A stretch of DNA of 64,000 bases from Ananas comosus (Eukaryota; Streptophyta; Magnoliopsida; Poales; Bromeliaceae), in contig NC_033632.1 in NCBI RefSeq assembly GCF_001540865.1, forward strand, positions 2,302,727-2,366,726, read 5' to 3'. The translations under genes were made by a program, and so were the position numbers. Each line of letters begins with the position of its first letter. The first letter of the stretch is position 1. The notes under the pieces are model-generated. The model was not told the origin of the DNA. It saw only the letters and a program-made list of their open reading frames with translations, and did no database searches. Of the stretch, positions 35,095 to 47,569 are shown in pieces.

Positions 35095-35895
35095 GACGAG
35101 CATTCTGTTCTGTGGCAAGAGGTCTGATTGGACCAAGTCATGTTTGAAATGACGAGATATCTAATTGGGCTGGCATGAGGCTGGTTGGACCGAATAACAA
35201 TCGAGATCCTTGAGTATTGTATCTATATGTTATAAGTGAATTGATTATGCATTTCTAACAATTCGAACTTTTGAAATTAATAATTAGTATCAATGATCCG
35301 ATAATTTTCTTCTCAAAACTTTTTTAAAAAAGTCAAAGTTCACAAATTAAGGCATATCCTATTTGATGGAAAACTTGTGAAGCTAAAAATTAATCTTTGC
35401 AGGGACGTACATGAGCTAAGAATTAATATAATCAATGAAAGAAGGTGACAGACTTTAATGAAAAACGTGCATGATGAAAAAAAAAAATGCGTCGATTTTA
35501 GAAAGATCAAAGTGGATACATTGCTTCACCTTTCCGTCATAAATACTATTAATACTTCAAAAATAATTCACAGACCCAGTTAGCCTACCAAAATTAAATA
35601 AACTATCAGCAGCTCTACTACATTCTCTTTTTGTGTACTGAATAAAAAAATATTGATATTTTGAGACTAGGTGCCGGACCGTTAGCACTAATCATTAATC
35701 CCAAAAACTCGAGTTGTTAGAAATACACAATCAATTCACGTAAAACGTACAGACATAGTACTCACGGATTTCGATTGTAATTCAACCCAATCAGCTTCAT
35801 GCCATTTCGAACATGATTCGTCTCAATTCAGTCTCACGTTATTTCGAACATGACTCGGTCAAATCCTGCTTCCCACCACAGGGCGGTATACTGAT
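35095..35895. mobile_element. Element with ~200-bp inverted repeats
   Basis: The left arm (about 35095-35310) and right arm (about 35665-35895) are diverged reverse complements. For example GTGAATTGATTATGCATTTC on the left mirrors GAAATACACAATCAATTCAC on the right, and CAAGTCATGTTTGAAAT mirrors ATTTCGAACATGACTCGG. A further copy of one arm is at about 54835-55050. It is non-coding; the class was not determined. Confidence 0.55.
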
Positions 35896-35899
35896 TCCT

Positions 35900-37050
35900 T
35901 TAGGCCAGCACTAGGCGCAGGCAATTTGCAATAATATATAAAGTTCAAAGTTGGCTTCTGCCATTCAAGATTAGAAATTTTTTCATGTTAGAATTTGAGA
36001 ATTGAAGATGATGGAAACATTTATTTGAATCCGGCCCAAAACGCCTGTCTAGGTCAAACATGAAGTTTTTATAGAATTGAAAGATTCAATGGTCATTAAC
36101 TCTAGTTTATTCTAGTGGTCAAATGAAATTGCAATGAAATTTCACTTTGAGCCACCAAAGTCCAACTTGCTCTTGTTGTTGTTTTTGTTATGCACGAAAC
36201 TTCAATTTATATTTTGATCGAACCATATATTAACACCCCACTTGTGAGTAATTTACTAATACCATAATCTATAATACTCTTTTATTTTTAAAATTGTTAT
36301 ATTAAGCCCATAAGCAACCCCACCAAAACTCTCTCTTAATCAATCTTCTTAGTTCCCATTAGTTAAAAATTACTACATTATTAAATAATCGTGACATTTC
36401 CAAATACATATCCATTACAGTGGCATGAGAAAACAAAGGTTTTGGACTCCTTTCCATTAGCTCTTTTATCAAAAAAGGTTATTCTTATTAGTCTTTTTAT
36501 TGCATTGAAAGACACAAGTAAATATTAAGCACAAAAGGACCTATTTATTTCAATTTACTTCAGGAATTAATGATTAAGAGTCCTTTTTTTCAAAGAACAA
36601 GATAATATGCTATTGTTTCATTCAACTAGAAGATGAATTAAGTTACAAACCGAGATAACCACGCCTCAAGATAATATGTATATATATATATTAAAAGTAA
36701 TTTTGCCATAAAATAAAAAAATTTCAGACGGAAAATAGATAAACCATCAGCATGCGAAAATTCACGGCCGACGTGTTCAGTGAAAAGTATATACAAAAAA
36801 TTGCAATATTGGAATCATACAGGAATCACTCATATATTTAGGAATGTGTCTAGTTAATTAGACTTGAGACTATAGTAAATTATATAAAATAACTATTATT
36901 CTTTAAAAAATTAAATTTCCATAAAACGATATTTTTTAAATTTCCATAAAACGATACTCAACAAACACGAAATTAAAATTTATTTTATGGAATTCTGGGT
37001 TAGATTCTCATTGGAGAAATAATTTTTCTATATCATTAGGGAGCGTAAAA
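35900..37050. other. Intergenic, no gene seen
   Basis: AT-rich sequence 3' of the first ATL gene. It has a 20-bp direct repeat (AAATTTCCATAAAACGATA) near 36910-36960 and nothing else of note. Confidence 0.4.
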
Positions 37051-37272
37051 TGTGTCCCTTTCCCCCACCATCGATCAATTTCTACACGGAATCAAAGACA
37101 TTTCAAAATTTTGTAACGTACGTCGTGGGTTGGCGCAACAAAAACAATATGCATCACAACACCAACATGTGGTAAGTAAGCTCCAATTAATGCCTAAAAA
37201 ATTCTCCCACGAAATTAAACAAAAAAAAAAAAAAGCCTTAAAAAAAAAATTGTTCTCTTTAATCCCCCCTAG

Positions 37273-37815
37273 CTATACAGGCAAATATTGAACTCCGGCC
37301 GACCCTTCGGCGACCACCGCGGTCGCGGTCGCGGTCGTGGTCGGCATCGCCGCCTGCTCGTTATCCTCGGCAGCATCCGCCGGCCCGACGACGGCCCGGC
37401 AAACCGGGCACGTCGAGTGCGAGTACAGCCACATGTCGATGCACTCCATGTGAAACAAGTGCTTGCACATCGGCAACCGCCGCACCGTCTCCCCGTCGTC
37501 CACCGACTCCAGACACACCGCGCACCCTCCACCGCCCCCGCTGCTGCCGCCGTCGGCATCCTTTTCATAAGCAAAAGCTGGTAGGGACGAAATGGCGGAT
37601 GGACTGAGCCCACTGGTACGACGGAACCAGCGCGTCGACGCGACAGACGGACCGACTCCGCTGCCGCGCCGGCGCTGGCACACGCACTGCAGGAAAACCG
37701 CGATGGCCACGAAGACGGCGCCGGAGCAGAAAGCGACGGCGGTGAGGACTAGCGTCGACGCCGCGCCATAGTAGGCCGGATTATCCTGCGCCAAAAATCG
37801 TGCGGTGGGGGGCAT
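37273..37815 (-). CDS. ATL: ATL-type RING-H2 E3 ubiquitin ligase
   Basis: Intronless, 180 aa. An N-terminal membrane segment ([20 protein letters not shown], about 21-40) is followed by a basic stretch (CQRRRG), then the GLD-like motif [13 protein letters not shown] (about 69-81). A RING-H2 domain follows, with ligand spacing C-x2-C-x15-C-x1-H-x2-H-x2-C-x10-C-x2-C (CAVC...CKHLFHMEC...CPVC), including the Trp three residues after the sixth ligand. That is the canonical ATL arrangement: membrane-anchored E3 ligases, often stress-induced. The C-terminal tail is short and Ala/Thr-rich. The first ATG precedes the membrane segment. A second ATL gene of similar design lies about 5 kb away on the same strand, perhaps an old tandem duplicate. 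Substrate unknown. Confidence 0.93.
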   Translation of the reverse strand: MPPTARFLAQDNPAYYGAASTLVLTAVAFCSGAVFVAIAVFLQCVCQRRRGSGVGPSVASTRWFRRTSGLSPSAISSLPAFAYEKDADGGSSGGGGGCAVCLESVDDGETVRRLPMCKHLFHMECIDMWLYSHSTCPVCRAVVGPADAAEDNEQAAMPTTTATATAVVAEGSAGVQYLPV

Positions 37816-37829
37816 GGTGCAGGGGTGTG

Positions 37830-38540
37830 TATACTGTTACTTCTCTAATTTTTGCTCTTCCTAGATTCTTCTTAACTAAGAGGTAGCTAATTAAGGTTGA
37901 TCGATTAATTAGCTGATACTAGTACTAGTATACCGTGTACTAATAATAAATAAATTCTATATGGGTGTAATTTCCTGAGAGAGTCGACGTTGACCAGCGT
38001 TACATTTATACATTAACACACGCTATCTTATAAAAAATTTGGAATTTATAACAAGGAGAGTGATTTTTATGTTTGCTTGTGTTTGTGGAATTGGGCTTTA
38101 TCTGCTTCTTTAAATTTGCTTCGGATGGAATGTCACAATCGTATGGTCCCTCGTTTGAATGAAATAATCTGTTTGTTTATAATTAAGTGGCAACATCATG
38201 TGACAATTGACATGGTGCAGGAAACAATTAATATAACTATTTAGGTTAGGTGATAGGTTTTTATTTTTTTTTTATTTTTTTGGTTTTGGGCACCGTAAGT
38301 CGGGTATAATTGCTATTTTGAGTACAGACATGTGTGTACGTGTAATATACGGACATTTTTTTGTTTTTGAAAAAAAGGCAGAGTTTTTGAAAACTTCACG
38401 TATACGCTTTGTCTGTAATGAGAGCCGGTAATAATTGAACCAAATTCCAGGCATGGCTCCAGCTCCGCTCAATTTTATAGTCAAACATGCTCACCGCAAA
38501 ATCATACCTTCGGAACTCGACAAGGAATGGACAGCGTGTA
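37830..38540. other. Upstream region of the first ATL gene
   Basis: No gene visible. It holds the promoter of the minus-strand ATL gene; no motif stands out enough to call. Confidence 0.4.
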
Positions 38541-38549
38541 TTGACGGTG

Positions 38550-39231
38550 GATCCCTGACGGACGTTTTTTAGTGAGATCTACTTACACTATGTTAAACAA
38601 CGGAGAAACAAGGGATTACAGGACTTGTGACATCTGGAGACTTCATATTTCTCTTAAAATGAAGGTCTTCTGTTGGCTCGTGCTCACGAAAAAGACACCC
38701 ACTATTGATAACCTATTAAAAAGAGGGTGGACCGGAAATACGAGCTGTGTACTTTGCGGGTCGGAACTAGAAACGCTTGACCATCTCTTTACACGATGCG
38801 CGTTTATCAGATTCCTTATGGTTATGTCACTAAAGGATGTCCAGGTAGAAAAATTAGGAGCTGACGTACACCAGCTGTGGGATATATGAAAAGGACGGAA
38901 GGTCTCGAATAACGATTTAAGCGGTATTATTGCTTGCTGGTGGGTGATTTGGGAGACTAGGAATGGAATCATTTTTGCGAAGGCCCAGGCCGACCCGATC
39001 CGTGGGACTCATAAGATCAAACACCTGATAGCTCAGTGAGGCATTCATGATCCGTAGAGCTATAGTTAGACCTCGTAGTCAGTATAGAGGTATAAATTGT
39101 ACTTTGCAAACAACATCCGTTCTCCTGTTTTTTTCTTTTTGTCTCCGTCAACCTTGAGGTCTTGATGCCTTACCCATGTTGCTTAATTCACCTACTATAT
39201 GAATGAAACGGGTAGCATGCTACCCTTTTCT

Positions 39232-39284
<53 letters not shown>

Positions 39285-39285
39285 A
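38550..39285 (+). mobile_element. 3' end of a LINE retrotransposon, broken
   Basis: The translation VRSTYTMLNNGE...WRLHISLKMKVFCWLVL.KKTPTIDNLLKRGW...CVLCGSELETLDHLFTRCAF is the zinc-binding domain that follows reverse transcriptase in plant LINEs (zf-RVT). A stop interrupts the frame at 38887 and a downstream part continues in another frame (WWVIWETRNGIIFAKA). The element ends GAATGAAACGGGTAGCATGC, then TACCCTTTTCTC and a poly-A run of more than 40 bases (39234-39280). It is 5'-truncated, as is usual for LINEs. The length of the A run suggests a fairly recent insertion, although the coding part is decayed. Confidence 0.8.
39234..39280 (+). repeat. Poly-A tail of the LINE
   Basis: An uninterrupted run of about 47 A residues directly after the LINE 3' hairpin sequence. 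Confidence 0.9.
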
Positions 39286-39442
39286 AAAATAAACAAAATG
39301 AATTCAATTCAAATTTCATATGGTGTGTCTGTGTGTTCTTGTATGTGTATAAATGTGTGTTGTACATACAGTAAGCGTCTGTAGTATACTACCTGATTCA
39401 TTTATTATTTTAAAAAATAAACTTGGCTAGAAATATAAAATA

Positions 39443-41125
39443 GGGGCAATTGCCTATATACCCCTGAAAAATTCCCGATTTTCTTTCTTAGCTTCCAAAT
39501 CTTTCTAATACACCCTTGGAGTTAAGTTCCGTTAGTGAGTTGCCGTTATCTTTGAAAAATTACCATTTTGCCCATTCCAATATATTCTTGTACTGTAACT
39601 AACTTTTCTTATATACCCTTCATATAGTAAATACTTTTCTTATTTCCCTTTCAAATATTAATTAATTAATTAAGCACAGCCAGATGAATGGATGAAATCG
39701 ATTGCATCTAAACTAGCCTTAGTGGCTGGAGGCATAGTTAGTTAATTTGGATTCGGCAAAAATTCGGTACGGATAAAATTCGGATAAAATCCGTCTTTTA
39801 ATTTTTAAATTCGTTGAAAAATACGGCTAAAAAACGGATTCGGCAATTATTCAGATACGTGATTTATACAGGTATTATACGTTCACCAATTAAAAATTTG
39901 GGATAAAAAATTCGGCTACATAATAAATATATAATAATTAATATACTATATATATTATTATTATTATAATTTTTATATATAGATTAAATATATTTAAAAT
40001 TATAATAAACATATATTAATAATATATAAGAATTATATATTTAAAAATATTAATAAACTCAGTTCTGTGCTGAAGAATAATTTATTCCAATTAATCTTAA
40101 ATAATTAACTCTCCCACCCTAATTAACTCTCCCAATTGACTTCTCTAGTTAATTGTCAATTAGCCCTCGTACAGCACCGCTACTCGTCCCCTTCATCCGC
40201 ACCGGCAGCACCCACCTCGACCACCGTCGCCACTCTAAACCCCGAGGACCCCGCGCCGCCCTGAGATCATCCCAAATAAATTAATATTCAAATAAACAAA
40301 TAAATAAATAAATATATCACTACATGAAAAACAAGAAGGCGAAAATGGATCCCCATGAACATAATTTAAGCTATATTTCGGTCTATTAAATTGAAATTTT
40401 TGCTCTGTAACTCCTTTTCGGCTGAATAAATGAAAAGTGAATTTCGTTTTTTTCTCTCTGATCCGCATTTTCTTAATTTCATTCATAATTCTAGTGAGGT
40501 GACCTGCTACATTTTTACCAAGAATTAAAAAGAAAAAAATGGTGAATCAAAAATAAAACGAAAAATCGCATCGTTATAATTAGTATTATTAATTGTACCC
40601 GGGCGAAGATGGGGATGAGGGAGGCGGCGGCGAGGAGTTCCCCGTGGTTCCTCCTCCGTCCATCTCCTCTCTCTTTCTCTCTCTACACTCTCTCTAGCTC
40701 TCTCGACTCTCTATCTCTCTTTCTCTCTCTTTTTCTTGGTGAGTGGTGGTCGTGTTCTCTCTGTTTTGTCTTGAGGAGGAGGACGACGAGAGTGACGAGA
40801 AGGGTGGTGTTGGAGGTGGAGGTGTGGGAGGTGGTGGTGGTCTGAGAGGAGATGAGGCGAGGTGGAGGCCGAGGAGCCGGTGATCAAGTTGGAAGGGAAA
40901 AAGAATAACTTAAGGAATTAACATAATAAGGTAGGGATAAAATAAGTATTTTATATAGTTTTTAACTCTAGTATATATTTAATCTATGTTTAACCCGAGT
41001 TAAACTAATAGGGGATAACTGCAGAGATATTTTGGAATAACGGTGGAACATATGAATGACATTTTAGAAAAAAAAAAAAAAATAGAAATAAATCGGATAT
41101 TTTCAGGTGCACGAAGGGTATATAG
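39443..41125. mobile_element. Long transposon-like repeat, copy 1 (AGGGGCAATTGCC family)
   Basis: It starts AGGGGCAATTGCCTATATAC, like the copy at 55672-56787, and ends near GAAGGGTATATAGTAAGG. It has the same order of blocks: CCCGATT, GGAGTTAAGTTCCG, AATTACCATTTTGCCC, GCTGGAGGCATAGTTAG, then a GC-rich interior, then TTTAACCCGAGTTAAACTAA. The GC-rich interior (about 40160-40905) is unlike its flanks and may be captured host sequence. Its ORFs are not convincing genes. Confidence 0.65.
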
Positions 41126-41129
41126 TAAG

Positions 41130-41526
41130 GTATCGAACTTGAGCTTCAAGTACCAATAGTCAAGTTATTTATCAACTGCATTAGGGACTGGCGATATCAG
41201 TAAGCAATTTAAATGTTAGTGGTTTCACAGTTTCACTCTAATCATGTGGGCTTATAGGGGTGGAATTGGGCCTTAACAAGGCCCATTATGCGTTTCTGGC
41301 CGATTTCACTGTCGACGGCCTGTTTCGTAGTAAGTATTTTTCCCAACTATTTTTCCTGCATGGTAGCCTCATTATAAAGTATATATATATAAATAGCCAC
41401 AAAAAAATAAATATAAGAAAATTACTATCATCCTAATTGTACATTTTCTCATTTAAGAATCAAAAATCTTATAACACTAAGCGCTTGGTACTAGCAGTCT
41501 AGCTCTCTCTCTCTCTCTCTCTCTCT

Positions 41527-41572
<46 letters not shown>

Positions 41573-42420
41573 TATATATATATATATATATATATATATT
41601 CTATACCTTATATATGAAAAGCACGATATATCAATTTGGGTTGTTCGACAGACCCATTTTTTGGGCGGAAAATTAGCACCCATTTTTCTTTTCCGTACAA
41701 AAAATTTAAATATAGAATAAAATAGAAATAGAATAGCAATGAATAGTAAGTTTCTATAACAGATACTGATGTGAAAATCCTAAAATATAAATTTTCTATT
41801 TAATTCAAAAGTAGTTTCTATAACAGATTACGGGTGTGAAAATCTATTAAAAGTATTTTCCCATTTATTTAAATATCTTTTTAGATATTATCTATTTAAT
41901 TTCAAAATATATTTTCTTTTTAAGATAACGGATTTTATTTTTCTATTTAATTTCAAAAATTTATTTCCTAACAGATTTTATTTTTCTATTTAATTTCAAA
42001 AGTAATTTTTGCATTAGAGATTATTGTTAATTATTTATCATTTAAAGCATATCTTTCTTAATAGCGTGATTTATTATTTTAAATTTTTTAGATACATATT
42101 TGGCAATCATATAAAATATGGCCTAAAATTAAAAAATAATTTTAAAAAATTATAACTTTTTCTAATAATTATTATGTGCATTTGCACGTATATTTTACTA
42201 GTATATATATATATATATATATATATCCATAGACACTTTGAGGTAGTACTACCGTAAATTTTGCTTGTTACATATCCACTACAAAACACAACAAACACTA
42301 CATATATACTTTAAAATAGTAGAGCCGCAATTCTCGTTTCTATCCAATCAAAAATCTTGATTATGTTTTGAATAATTCATGTACTGTAGAACTAGTTTTA
42401 CATGTGGAATTTCTGGCAAT
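41130..42420. other. AT-rich intergenic, microsatellites
   Basis: No gene. A (CT)n tract at about 41503-41527 is followed by (AT)n to about 41600, with another (AT) tract near 42201-42226. Confidence 0.5.
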
Positions 42421-42422
42421 AA

Positions 42423-43067
42423 TTACTGCCTCTCAGCATCTTCTACTCCTGCCGCCTCCGGCTGCGCGGACTGCCTACACGACCAATCCCGACCGACCAT
42501 CCGCCGGAACGACGAGCCCAGCCGCGACGTGGACTCCGCCTCTTTCCCAGCAGCCGTCGACATGCCTTCCACACCCGCTGCCCCTGCGGCCGCCATTTCT
42601 GCGAACACTCCAGGCGGCAACAGCAGTGGCAGGACCGGCTCAGCAGCTGCACGGCACACCGGACAAGTGGAGTGCAACCGCAGCCATGTGTCTACGCACT
42701 CGACATGAAACACGTGCTTGCAGTTGGGCAGAAGCCGCACCGCTTCCCCCTCCTCGAGGGCGCCGAGGCACACCGCGCACTCCGTCGCACCGAACTCCCC
42801 TTCTTTATAGGCAAAAGTCGGCATGGCAGAGATGGTGGCGGGGCTGAGGCCAGAACTAGGCTGGCCAAGGGAGCTGTCGGTGCGTAGGGCGGTCGTCGTT
42901 GCATCCGGGCGGCTGCGGAGGTACCGGGAGTAGTAGTGGAGGAGGACGATGAGGATGGCGATAAGGATTAGGGTTAGGGTGACGGAGAGCATGACCGTGC
43001 CAGCGAAGCCGTAGCTCAGTGGTTTGGTCGGGGGATCGCCGGAGTTTTGTGAGGCCTTAGTTGACAT
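42423..43067 (-). CDS. ATL: ATL-type RING-H2 E3 ubiquitin ligase
   Basis: Intronless, 214 aa. An N-terminal membrane segment (TVMLSVTLTLILIAILIVLL, about 25-44) is followed by a basic segment and the GLD-like motif GLSPATISAMPTFAY (about 74-88). A RING-H2 domain follows (CAVC, then 15 residues, CKHVFHVEC, 10 residues, CPVCR), with the diagnostic Trp in VDTWL. The tail is Ala/Gly-rich and basic at the end. The architecture matches the ATL gene at 37273-37815, which is on the same strand; the two differ outside the GLD and RING parts. A membrane-bound E3 ubiquitin ligase function is established for the family; the substrate here is unknown. Confidence 0.93.
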   Translation of the reverse strand: MSTKASQNSGDPPTKPLSYGFAGTVMLSVTLTLILIAILIVLLHYYSRYLRSRPDATTTALRTDSSLGQPSSGLSPATISAMPTFAYKEGEFGATECAVCLGALEEGEAVRLLPNCKHVFHVECVDTWLRLHSTCPVCRAAAEPVLPLLLPPGVFAEMAAAGAAGVEGMSTAAGKEAESTSRLGSSFRRMVGRDWSCRQSAQPEAAGVEDAERQ

Positions 43068-43079
43068 CGAGGTGGTTTT

Positions 43080-45815
43080 CTCTCTCTTCTCGATCTCTTC
43101 TCTCTCTTAGATTCCTAAATTGCTAGGGACGGAATTTTTATGCATGGAGTTTGTTAAAAGATGACTTCCGAGTTTTATTATCCGGTGAAAGATACGGGTG
43201 ACGTGGCACTGAGATAAGCCATTAGTCCTGTAGATGGAAAATTGAAGGATTGTGTGCTACAAAAGGTAATCTATACAGTGCTTTTGACGGATCAAATGTC
43301 AACGAGACAAGGGGAATGATATCTGTAGATTATTCAATATAAAAATAAATTTAATTGATTCTATAGCAATAGAGTACAGTAATGTTATTTTACAACAAAT
43401 TTAGAAACAATAAATTGTAACTTCTACTTTTAGAGGTTCAAAATGCAACTTTTGAGGTTCTTTGTGACAAAAAACTTTAGATCTTTTGTTTTTTATTTTA
43501 CATTCCACAAGAAACTATTGCTTAAAAGCAAAAGCCAAAAGTCCTTCCATGAAGTAAATTGCACTTTTGGGTACATTCGGCGTATCCGAAACATAACTCT
43601 AAAAAAAAAAAGCTACCTTAAAAAAAAAAAGAAAAAGCGATAGTTGCAATCGAGAAGGTCAAACCCTTCTACAAAAGAAAAATAGGAAAGGACAAGGAAA
43701 CTTCCTAGCTAACAAAATAGAAGGTCATCCAATCAAACATTTTCATATTTTACAGAAATATAAAAAAAATAAAAAACACTACCATTTTAATATGTAATTG
43801 CCATCCACTTCCTAATTAAAATCTTCTCCATCTACTTACTGAGTGTTATAACTGCATAATAAAGAAGACTTAATTCCCTGATAAAGCCCTCCACAAGTAA
43901 CATTGCAACATACAACCTCGGAGGAGAAATTATTACCACAAAGACAAGGAGAGAGTGCTCTACTTACAAGATTGCTTTTTTGATGTAGAATTACTAACAA
44001 TCTACTAGAACTTAGCTGCATTAGTTGAAGGCCTATGACAAGTTTGTGAACTGCAAAGCTGCTTGCACTTGCAGATCCAGGGAAACCGCAACTTCCGAGT
44101 GATGAGACGAAAAAAAAGAAAAAGCAAAAATCATATACCTAGTCCTGCAACCGCAGCAAGTTCCAAATAGCAAATGCATTCAGACATTATTGGGTCACCA
44201 GTTCAGTTACCTGGCTTTGCGCAACACAAACGGCAGCACCTGAACTCATAAGCCGGAAATAAGAATGCCGAATATTGGGTGACAAAATCTGACAAGACCT
44301 GACCAACTTACCCAGTCCAAGTACAAGAATAATGTGCAACCTTTTGTGAAAAGGAAAATGTGCAGCATGTTTGCTGAGTATCAGCTATGTAGAATATAGA
44401 CGATTCACTGTCGGTACATTGAACAAGCCCATGATTGACACATCAATTGCAACCAAGTTCAATGTACTTGCACTATCGACAACAATCATGTTAATGGATC
44501 ATTCTTATACTTGCTAATATACATATATTCTGCGTACTTCAAGAGTATAAATATTAATGGTTTCTGCTAACAGAAACAAATAACAAAGCATGCATGCTCC
44601 ATGTGTTTTAATCATGAAAGGAAGCAGAATGTACATTTGTCGTGCATTCGTCTGCAATACTGCTCAAAGAAATTACAGAGTCAAATCTTTCCTACCTTCA
44701 GACACTACGAGGGAAACCTCACTCAATATCTACTAGACAGGTAGAATACAGATGCTTTTTGTATTCTCCAAGTGGCTAAAAAGATAAAGCGAGGTGCTGC
44801 AAAGATTCTTAAAAATTAATCTGCGAATTCACAATTACGAAGAAGCAGATGTTGATGCAATTTCTTTTTCCAATAAAAACTTCAAACTAAATAAAGAGTA
44901 AAGATACGTCCAAGTTATCGATGCAAATTCAAAATCATTCCCTATCCAGTGGAATAGCTGGATAAAGAAAAAAAGCTTCATACAGTTGCTGTTATTAGAA
45001 GCACTAACATCTTTTATTAGAATACTTTGTGCATAAGCATTCCTTTGTGCGAATGCATAGACAAAAAAGTAGTTTCATTATAGAATATTAGTTGAAGGCT
45101 GAGATCAGTGAGAAGAAACTATGCTTAACTCTTTACAGGAACTGTCCAAAATCACATGTAAAATTCTTTTGTTTCCATGGCTTTTGGAAGTTGTAAGCTT
45201 CTCTTTTCTAAAGAGTGTCCTTCAGCTTATATTTTTAAAACTAAAGCAAAGAACAAAAAGTTTCGGAGAAGCACTACCAAATGATCATATGTAGAAGTTC
45301 ACAGCTAGGTAAGCAGAGAAACATGGTGATAGGTCATAGACTGATTACATTTTTACCAATAGATATCGGATAATTAGCATCCGTCAACCAATTCAAAAAA
45401 CCATAAGAATACTCTCTGCCACCTAGTTAGATCGTGTCTGACCTGGCTCCGGAATAGCTTATTCACTTTTGCAAAGCAGCAGCACCTGGGCATTTGCAAC
45501 TCTTTTAGGTCAGATTCTGTTTTCCATTATCCAACCTAACAGAGAAAGGCATTCACACGTTTCACAAAATTAAGGATTGTGCAATATTAAGGCAAAATTT
45601 ACATTAAACTCTCAAAACGAAACTAAAACATGGATGAAAGAAGCAACTCTCGTAAAAAGCAAACTCCCATTTAACAGCTGATAGAGAAATCCGTAGACAG
45701 ACAATTAAGCAACTCTTCTGACTCCACAAACACTTGCAAAATTTACATCAAATAGTTAACAATTAAACAATTCATGAAGAAGAAAAAAGGGTGAGAAACC
45801 TCTAACCTCTTTGAT
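43080..45815. other. Intergenic between ATL and CHLI
   Basis: No coding region can be supported. The part next to CHLI (about 44000-45820) is less AT-biased and might contain its 3' UTR or a non-coding transcript, but nothing specific can be shown. Confidence 0.4.
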
Positions 45816-45822
45816 CTTCAAT

Positions 45823-47561
45823 TCAGCTGAAAACCTCATAGAACTTCTCTACAACAAGCAACCCCGAATCAATTGATTCCAACGGGTCCTTCCTAAGCCG
45901 ATGCCTCAAACAATTCGGAATCACGGTTGCAATATCTTCCGCGGTCACTTTATCCCTACCCTTTAATGCTGCCAAAGCCTTCGCCGCCCGATTTGTCACA
46001 ATATCCCCTCTCAATCCATCCACATTTAGCTCAGAACAAACTTTGGATATCTTAACTCTAAGATCATGATCAATCTGAACAGCACCAAGATTGCTCCGAG
46101 CTGATGCTATCTGGTTCTGGAGCTTTTCCTGCTCAGCCTGGTATGATCCTCTAAACCCCTTTGGGTCCTTGTCGAACCGGGCTCGCTCCTCCACGATCTT
46201 GACCCTGAGCTCTGCATCCCGCACGGTCACGACCTGTGCATGCATACCAAACCGGTCGAGGAGCTGCGGCCGGAGCTCACCTTCCTCCGGGTTGCCTGAA
46301 CCAATGAGGATGAAGCGGGCTGGGTGGGAGATGGAGATACCCTCTCTCTCAACCGTGTTCCACCCTGATGCAGCAGAATCCAAGAGCACGTCGACTAAGT
46401 GGTCGTCCAAGAGGTTGACCTCGTCAACATAGAGGATGCCCCTGTTGGCCTTGGCAAGGAGGCCAGGCTCAAAGGCTTTGACGCCGTCAGTTAGGGCCTT
46501 TTCTATATCGATGGTGCCGCAGACGCGGTCCTCGGTGGCGCCAAGTGGGAGGTCAACCATGACGACCCTGGTGGTGGCGACAGGAAGCTCCTCGCCGTTG
46601 GCAAGGCGGGCGCGAGCATCGGCAGACAGGGACTCGGGGTCCTCCGGGTCTGAGTTGAAGGGGTCGCCTGCGACAACACGGATCTCCGGAAGGAGGTCGA
46701 TGAGGGAGCGAACAGCGGTGGACTTCCCCGTGCCGCGGTCGCCCATGATCATGACACCGCCGATCTTGGGGTCGATCACGTTGAGGAGGAGACAGAGCTT
46801 CATCTCATCCTGCCCCACAATGGCCGAGAACGGATACACCGGGCGCTGGGTCTCCTTTGCCGCCACCTGCGGGAAAACCCAGTTTCAGACCCTGCGCATG
46901 TGCTCTCGCCAGGCTTAATTACACAAAATTCCTTGCAATTTATTTCTCAGTTACCTCCTAAATACAAAAATTTTCTTCAATCTTAACTCTGCATTTTACC
47001 ACTATCTTCAATAGGTCCAGAAACTTAGAACAATGATCGAATTCAGATACAATACTGTACCAAAATAGATTGCATATCACATCTCTTCTATACACAAACA
47101 TCAATCTAAAGTTTGAACTCACATAATGGACGTAAAACTAAATAAAAGTCGTCGCCATTAGATTGAAAGGTTTTATTTTGATATAGTTTAGCCGAACAAA
47201 TTTGTTAGAGAACCTGGTTAACAACAATGCCTATCACCTGTTCGGTGGACTGCGCGAGAGGAGCGGCGACGTTGGAGACAACGAGGCGGCGGGGGCGGGG
47301 TCCGCTACCAAACCCGACTCCAAATCCGCCATGGAAGCGCCTCGTAGTGTGAAACCGAGCTGTGGAAGGTGGAGAAGAAGAAGAAGAAGAAGAAGAAGAA
47401 GATGATGATGATGATGACAACCCATGAGAGGAATGGAGTTGGGTACAGAGGGGATGGTGATGGAGACGGGGTTTGAGGTTACCGCGAAGTGAGTTGGGGG
47501 CGGAGGCGAAGCGGGGAGGGCACGCGGCGGAGGCGGAGGAGGGAGAGAGCAGCGCCGCCAT
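45823..47561 (-). CDS. CHLI: Magnesium chelatase ATPase subunit I, chloroplastic
   Basis: Exon 1 is 47561-47238 and exon 2 is 46866-45823. Both borders are CAG/GT and AG, phase 0, giving 455 aa. Residues 1 to about 95 are a Ser-rich chloroplast transit peptide with a run of Ser codons (TCT/TCA microsatellite). The mature AAA+ domain starts near [17 protein letters not shown]. Walker A is GDRGTGKST (about 150-158), Walker B GILYVDEV (about 251-258), with an Arg-finger region LLDRFGMH and the C-terminus KFYEVFS. CHLI hydrolyses ATP within the CHLI-CHLD-CHLH complex to insert Mg2+ into protoporphyrin IX, the first committed step of chlorophyll synthesis. Cysteines at about 133, 224, 385 and 427 keep the spacing of the redox-active pairs described for Arabidopsis CHLI1, so thioredoxin control is likely. 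It is somewhat longer than usual (about 420 aa) because of the transit peptide. Confidence 0.96.
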
Positions 47562-47569
47562 GGGAGGCT

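Noticed and set aside
46091..46918. Plus-strand ORFs opposite CHLI and opposite the BAHD copy (46091-46918, 50235-50943)
   Set aside because: They are antisense shadows of GC-rich coding sequence; no independent family signature.
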